DNA from: Microplitis mediator
Lineage: Eukaryota > Arthropoda > Insecta > Hymenoptera > Braconidae
NCBI RefSeq assembly: GCF_029852145.1
Contig: NC_079976.1
Span: forward strand, 1,736,001 to 1,800,000
Reading direction: 5' to 3'
Length of the DNA: 64,000 nt
Shown: piece by piece, positions 58,501 to 64,000 of the stretch
Numbering within the stretch: the stretch's first letter is position 1
How the letters are laid out: each line of letters opens with the position of its first letter
The notes under the pieces: model-generated
The model's database searches: none
What the model saw: only the letters and a program-made list of their open reading frames with translations
What the model was told of the DNA's origin: nothing
Translations under genes and position numbers: made by a program

Positions 58501-59339
58501 GGAGACTCGGGTAAAATTTAAGGGAGACGAAGAGGGTGTAAAATGGTTGAGTGTCACGCCCGAAGGAGACGCATCGGGCGAGACGTCGTCGCCTTTAATG
58601 AGGCGCAGCCTGACTCGCTTATATTTACACTGCGAGTCTTCACATCTACTTCTTTCTCCCTTCCCCTTCCCCCTCTACCTTTCCCTACTTGCCCCGTATT
58701 TTTATTATTTTCTATTATTATTGTTGTTATTATTATTATTTAACCCCAGCACTGCTACGTCGATTATCGTGATGAGGATTTAAGATTTAACGGTGATTGT
58801 GCGACCAATCGAATAGACCGCGGCTTAATGACCGTCCGCATGCTTCTGGTCCGCTCTAAATGTTCTCTATACCACCAAGGGTTAATCCCTATATTTTCTC
58901 TTACTTCTCTTTCTCTGTCTTACTGAACTCTAAATATGTCTTTTTTATTTTTTATTTCTGTCGTATTTTTTCGCCTTTTTCGCTTGGCCGAGCATTTCTT
59001 CGTGGCTTCGCTCGATCGCTTTTTTCCACTCGCTGCACCTTTGCAAATCACCTTCATTCGGATCACACGTGAGAAAACCATTTTTACAACCTCCTTTTAT
59101 TATTATTTTTTACTCATTACCATAATAAAACAGCTTTATTTATTTTTTTGCTCCATTTAACTCTTCCCAAGTCCGATAAAAAAAAAAAGAAAAAAATTTA
59201 ATTCCTTATAATTATAAAGCGTTTTTTATTAAATACCATCTTTAACTAAAAAGTTCATTTACATCTGAGTCCTTCCTACAGTCGCCGTTAGATAGCACCA
59301 GTTTAACTTGTTCACATACTCTCAACACACGTGTCTACT
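55519..59339. other. Possible first intron or intergenic DNA; no gene seen
   Basis: Alternating AT-rich and GC-richer segments with short TA/TG microsatellites. A frame at 58499-58783 (+) begins in GC-richer sequence but ends in a poly-Ile/Leu simple repeat, and it has no splice support. Confidence 0.4.
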
Positions 59340-60585
59340 TGTTATGTGTGTTTCCACCTCTCCCATTCATAATATAATGTGTACCTGCCTCCTCCCCTAT
59401 CTGCACCCTCCCTCTCTCCTTCCGCTATCGCTGCTTCTCTCTCGGCAACACTGAACCCTCCAGACACTCTCCGTAAACTTGTACGAACATTTCCGAACAC
59501 ACCCGATACTAGTCCCGAGTCACACAAGCCGACAATCGAGCGACGCCCTTCTCCTCGCGGCATCCCCACTAATTTACTTTTTAAAAAATAATTATTTTAT
59601 TTTTTTCAAATCGTTAATCAAAAATTTTATTGAAATTCAATTAAAATTATTTAGTTTCACCGGATTTGAATTTTAAATAATTTTATTTTTTATAATGAAT
59701 ATTTAAATTTTTAAATTTCCCGCGCATGCTCGTCCCCACTCGCGCTACCCCCACTCCGAGTAGTAGTCGCCGCTCCCGCCACCAGGGATCTGACTCTCCT
59801 AGCTCCCCGTTGTAGTTCTGCTAGCTAGCAGAGATAGAGGAGCTCATAGTACCCAAGAAGCCCCTCGCCCTCGCTCGCAGCTCGCACTCGCAGTCGGTTG
59901 TCTCTCGATTATTGTACGCCGTAGTGTCAGAGTCGAATGTATGCTCGTACGAGCAGGTTGCATCGCGTTATTCTCTCTCCTCTTACCGGTACATTTTACG
60001 TTTTCCCGTATCCTGCCACCACATATCGACGCCATTGTTATCGACGACACTCGTCGACGTCAACGAGCACGTCCACCAGGACGAGGACGAGGACGGGAAC
60101 AAGAACGAGGACCTCCCAATAAATTATTATTTTTGAAACCCACCAGTACATCAATATCAGTACTGCGAATTTTTACCTCGTGTCAACTAGTCGCGAGCCG
60201 GCACCCGAGACTTTGTCTGCTCCACGAGCTTCTTTTTATTATTTTCCTGCTCATCATCCCCGTCAGTGCTCGTTTTTTATCGTGAAAGTGACTTGGTTTA
60301 ACATTTGAAAATTTTTGTTTTTTTGGCGCGAATTTTTGAAATTTTAAATTACGAAATTTGAATTTTTTACGTGAGTGTTTCGTACTGTTGTTTTTTTGGT
60401 TTTTATTGTTGAAGGGAGTCTTTGGACACTTGATATTGTTAATATTATTTTAAATAATTACGTTAATGAGCATTTAAGTGTTTATCAGTGAAGTGTTATG
60501 TGCATTATGTGATTCGTGACGACGTTTGTTCGTCTGTAAGAGTATCTTATTATTTTCCCGTAAAACTCTCGGATACTACGTGAAG
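59340..60585 (+). other. GC-rich promoter region and long 5' leader exon with splice donor
   Basis: From about 59340 the composition changes to C-rich and GC-rich sequence (CTCGCCCTCGCTCGCAGCTC near 59866), which is rare in this window. The segment ends at GAAG followed by GTTAGTAAAC (60586), an acceptable donor. The pattern fits a plus-strand gene with a long untranslated first exon and a first intron that runs past the window end. The frame at 59941-60285 (114 aa, starting MLVRAGCIALFSLLLPV) ends before the donor and would be an upstream ORF at most. The start site is not resolved. Confidence 0.4.
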
Positions 60586-61732
60586 GTTAGTAAACTCAAA
60601 TTTTTTATTTTTATATACATATACATATATATGTAAAAGTATTATTTTTATTTTTATCATTATTCTTTAACATTCTCCTTATTTTCTTCCTTCGGGCAGA
60701 GGAGTTTTTTTGTGTACGGCTTGGAAATAGGGAGGTTTGATCGATCGTTGAATTGTTTTTTATTATTATTATTTTTATTTCATTTTTTTACTCTAGTATT
60801 TACTGTGTTCTCGTTGGCATGAGCACGTCAGTGCTTTTGTGTCTACACTAGACTATTTCGGTGGAAACTTTACGATTTGGGCGAAATTTATCCGGTAGAC
60901 GAGACTGAAAATTTAAAATTACTCGAGTCTTGAGGTTACGGAAAAGTCAAAATTTGAGTTGAAGGGGAGGGAAGAATATGGAAAAATTTGCTGGGAGTAT
61001 TTTTGTTTTTTTTGTTTGGGTGGCCGTCGAATTCGGCGGACAAAGTGCAGGAGGAAATTAGAGGGAAATGTTGACGGGGGCGTTGTTGCGCGCCAGGGAT
61101 TCGGGTTTATGCTAAAACGATGTGCAATGTTGCGTGATTAGAATCTCTTGTCGGGTTAATGATCTCACGGGATGTAAGCGGGGTTTTAGTCGAGCTGATT
61201 GCTATCGCGACTGAGTCTCTCTTTCTGGTAAAAGTTACCAGCTGCTCGGAAAATTTTATCGTATGGTTACAAAGTTGAGAAAAATTTTACGTTTCAAGAA
61301 AAATAATTTACTTTTATCTTCATATCATCACGGGAAATTATCAAAAATATGTTTCACTCCCTTACTTTTCTGTTCCTTTTTTATGGTAAACTTTTTTAAT
61401 TCACTTAAAATGAGTGTAAACATGTTTTATTTACTCGAAATTAATTAACTCAGTTGTTATCTCCTTGAATAAATTTTAAATTTCTTTAATCATTTTTTTA
61501 TTTACTCAAATTTAAGTTATGAAAATTTTAAGTTGCGTAGATATTTTTACTCTGATGAAATTAAAAACAAAAATAAAGTTGATTTATTTGAATTATTGAA
61601 AACATGTTCATTAGTGTTTTTAATTAGTAACAATAATTGTTAATCCATTCAAAATAATTGGGAGCACGTGCAATTTTTTTTTTACTCCAATTTCATGAAA
61701 AAAATCTTGTGTTTAATTAAATTAAATACACA
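60586..61732 (+). other. Putative first intron, start
   Basis: Begins with the donor above. Contains a GC-richer unique stretch to about 61260, then AT-rich DNA. No exon seen. Confidence 0.35.
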
Positions 61733-62815
61733 CGCGTAGTTATTTTTTTAATTAATCAAAATGAATTGAAAACAAATTTTCTCCTGTTTCATTAAATCAG
61801 AAGCACGTTTGTTAATTTTTTTTTTTTGATGAAAATAATTTTTTCAAAATTTAATATGTCAAATAATTGAAGTTTTTTTTATTTAATTCAAATTTCAGAA
61901 AATAAATTTTAAATTTACGAAAAAAAAATTTGAATCCTCTTAAAATATGTATTAAAAAATACGTAATATTTTTTGTACTTTTTTATTTACTCCAAATTGA
62001 TTAAAAACAAATTTTCATCTGTTTCTTTGTATCAAAATCACGTTTGTTAATTTTTTTTTTGATAAAAATAATTTTTGAAAATTTAATACGTTGAGTAATT
62101 GAAGATTTTGTCCATTTTTTTTCATGTAATTCAAATTTCAGAAAATAAATTTTAAATTACGTCAACATGTTTATTAATTTTCTGTGTTGACATAAAAAAA
62201 ATTTGAATCCACTTAAAATATTAAAAAATATGTAACATTTATATTTACTCCGAATTAATTTAAAAAAAATTCATCTGTTTCCATAAATCAAAAATACGTT
62301 TGTTAATTTTTTCTTGATAAAAATAATTTTTCAAAATTTAATATGTCGAGTCATTGAAGATTTTCTTAATTTTTTTTTTATTTCATTCAAATTTACGAAA
62401 ATAAATCTTAATTTACGTCAACATGTTTATCAATTTTCTGTGTTGACATAAAAAAATTTGAATCCACTTAAAATATAAAAAAATATGTAATATTTTTATT
62501 TACTCCGAATTAATTAAAAAAAAATTTATCTGTTTCCATAAATCAAAAATACGTTTGTTAATTTTTTTTTGATAAAAATAATTTTTCAAAATTTAATATG
62601 TCGAGTCATCGAAGATTTTCTTAATTTTTTTTTTATTTAATTCAAATTTACCAAAATAAATTTTAAATTTACGTCAACATGTTTATTAATTTTCTGTGTT
62701 GACAAAAAAAAATTTGAATCCACTTAAAATATAAAAAAATATGTAATATTTATATTTACTCCGAATTAATTAAAAAAAAAAAATTAATCTGTTTCCATAA
62801 ATCAAAAATACATTT
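61733..62815. repeat. ~256-bp tandem repeat, about four copies
   Basis: The anchor TTTACTCC followed by a (G/A)AATT(A/G)ATT stretch recurs at 61986, 62244, 62499 and 62755, which gives spacings of 258, 255 and 256. A more diverged unit precedes at about 61733. Each unit also contains CTGTTTC-ATAAATCA, TCAACATGTTTATTAATTTT and TTTGAATCCACTTAAAAT. Later units are more alike than the first, as expected for recent amplification at the right side. Confidence 0.85.
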
Positions 62816-63890
62816 ACAAATTTTAGTATTTAAAATTTAAAATTAAAATCAACAGAATAAAAAATGAAAGTTTATAAAATAATTAAATTTAAATAATGTA
62901 CTGAAACGCAAGTATATAAAAACGTCAGAATCAAAAAGTTTGAGCATAAAATCGTGAATTTTATCATCACAGCCGTAATATTAATGCGAGCTAACAAGGA
63001 ATAGGTATGCAGAGCAAGAATGGCACGTTCGTGTCCTCGGTGCAGTTTTCTTATCAGCTTAAAATGTGCGGTGTGCTAAGCAATTCGTGTCTCTCATCTT
63101 TTTACCTATTTCTCCTTTACTTACCTTCCGTTTTTATTCACCTTCACTTTACTCACTTATATACTCGCCGAAAAAAACCAACCGACAAAAGACAAAACGA
63201 CCAATCCATACAGAGTCTATTTAAAAAAGAAAAAAAAATTTTTACATATGTTAAAAAGATAAAATTCACACGTACATACCCACAAGGTGTGAAAAATTTA
63301 TCCACCGCCTTCTTTCCACATTTTTTTCCATCACCGTTAGCACCTTCAGCTGCAGCATTACTGCCATTACTACTTCTACTATTATTGTTATTTTTTAACA
63401 TACGTAGATCTATAAATTTAAATGGCTTAGAGTCATGTATGTAAAAGTACGAATCGAGTTTATATAAGCGTGACTTGCTTTGTTCTCTGATGCGATCGGA
63501 CCGGCTGTGGAGACGCATATAAGATAAATATCTACAAAAAGGTCAATGTCTTGTTCTAGATTATCTTGTTAATTTGTGTGTGGCTATGTCAGTACAATAC
63601 GTTACGTATTGTTGTTATTATTATGCTTATTTTAACACACTATTATTATTTATTTCCTTTTGTTTGTCGTAAACTAATTATTTAAATAAATTAACATAAA
63701 ATTATATCACTTTATTGTATGCATATCAGGGTGATGGAAAAAAAACTAGTTGTTGTTTTTCTTTTAACCTGGGAAAAATAATTCTAAGCAAAGTGGATCT
63801 TAGTCGAAATAATTCTTCATATTATATATATATTTACATTGATGTCAATAAAATTATTCCGCTTGGAATTAGTCGGTTTTTTATGACACG
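62816..63890. other. No gene recognised
   Basis: Unique DNA. The 145-aa plus frame at 63007-63444 and the 121-aa minus frame at 63153-63518 overlap antisense to each other across a (CTA/CTG)-type simple stretch (63340-63390). Neither has a familiar motif, and I do not call them. Confidence 0.4.
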
Positions 63891-63899
63891 GAAATTAGA

Positions 63900-64000
63900 T
63901 GATTCTAAAGCCTGTTACCTTTTAGATTTTTTTTGAACTGATAAATTGTAAAAAAAAAAATATTTCAAAAAATTGCACCTCTAGATTTTTCAATTTTCTA
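63900..64000. mobile_element. Partial GATACTGAAGTTAGC-type MITE, cut by the window end
   Basis: The order TTTTAGATTTTTTTTGAACT, A-run, ATTGCACCTCTAGATTTTTC, AATTTTCTA matches the left half of the family. The left terminal word is degenerate. Confidence 0.5.

Noticed and set aside
59941..60285. 114-aa ORF with a hydrophobic start that resembles a signal peptide
   Set aside because: It lies inside a GC-rich leader upstream of a splice donor, its middle is a GGACGA-type repeat, and other frames in the region are equally open. An upstream ORF is the most it can be.
63007..63518. 145-aa plus and 121-aa minus ORFs
   Set aside because: They are antisense to each other across simple sequence, with low-complexity ends and no recognisable motif.

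Overview
This is a 64 kb piece of a strongly AT-rich eukaryotic nuclear genome, almost certainly an insect. The first third carries compact multi-exon genes with canonical GT-AG introns. One is a CYP4-clan P450 cluster and one is a PLD3/PLD4-like gene. The rest is AT-rich DNA full of small terminal-inverted-repeat (TIR) elements and microsatellites. A parasitoid wasp or other hymenopteran fits this style, but that is an inference and not shown by a diagnostic gene.

Region 1 (1-14.7 kb): three tandem, same-strand CYP4-like cytochrome P450 genes. The first (723-2528) lacks its 5' exons, which lie beyond the window edge. The second (4410-8791, 517 aa) and third (10830-14667, 518 aa) are complete. 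I rebuilt 12 exons for each. All frames are open, all splice sites are GT-AG, and exon lengths are identical between paralogues except for 3 nt in exon 1. The genes share a 3' flank, two near-identical core promoters and an intron 9 of exactly 173 bp in all three copies. Their introns and spacers are loaded with TIR elements, some nested.

Region 2 (16.2-20.3 kb, minus strand, convergent with the P450s): a complete six-exon PLD3/PLD4-like gene (541 aa). It has a short cytosolic tail, one membrane anchor and two HKD catalytic motifs.

Region 3 (20.3-64 kb): a gene-poor stretch with no recognisable conserved protein. It alternates repeat-rich AT DNA with islands of higher GC and microsatellites, as expected of large regulatory introns or intergenic DNA of developmental or neural genes. 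Supported or suggestive items are: a core promoter with first exon and splice donor near 24.8 kb (+); three phase-compatible coding exons of an unrecognised gene at 32.8-34.9 kb (-), one intron of which holds a nested pair of transposons; a promoter with first exon near 55.1-55.5 kb (+); and a GC-rich long 5' leader with a splice donor at 59.3-60.6 kb (+).

The most unusual recurrent structure is a set of TIR elements with short CACGGA/CACAGA-type ends, often flanked by TA. Their interiors are unrelated in sequence, yet each is built from one short palindromic or near-palindromic word repeated many times in both orientations.
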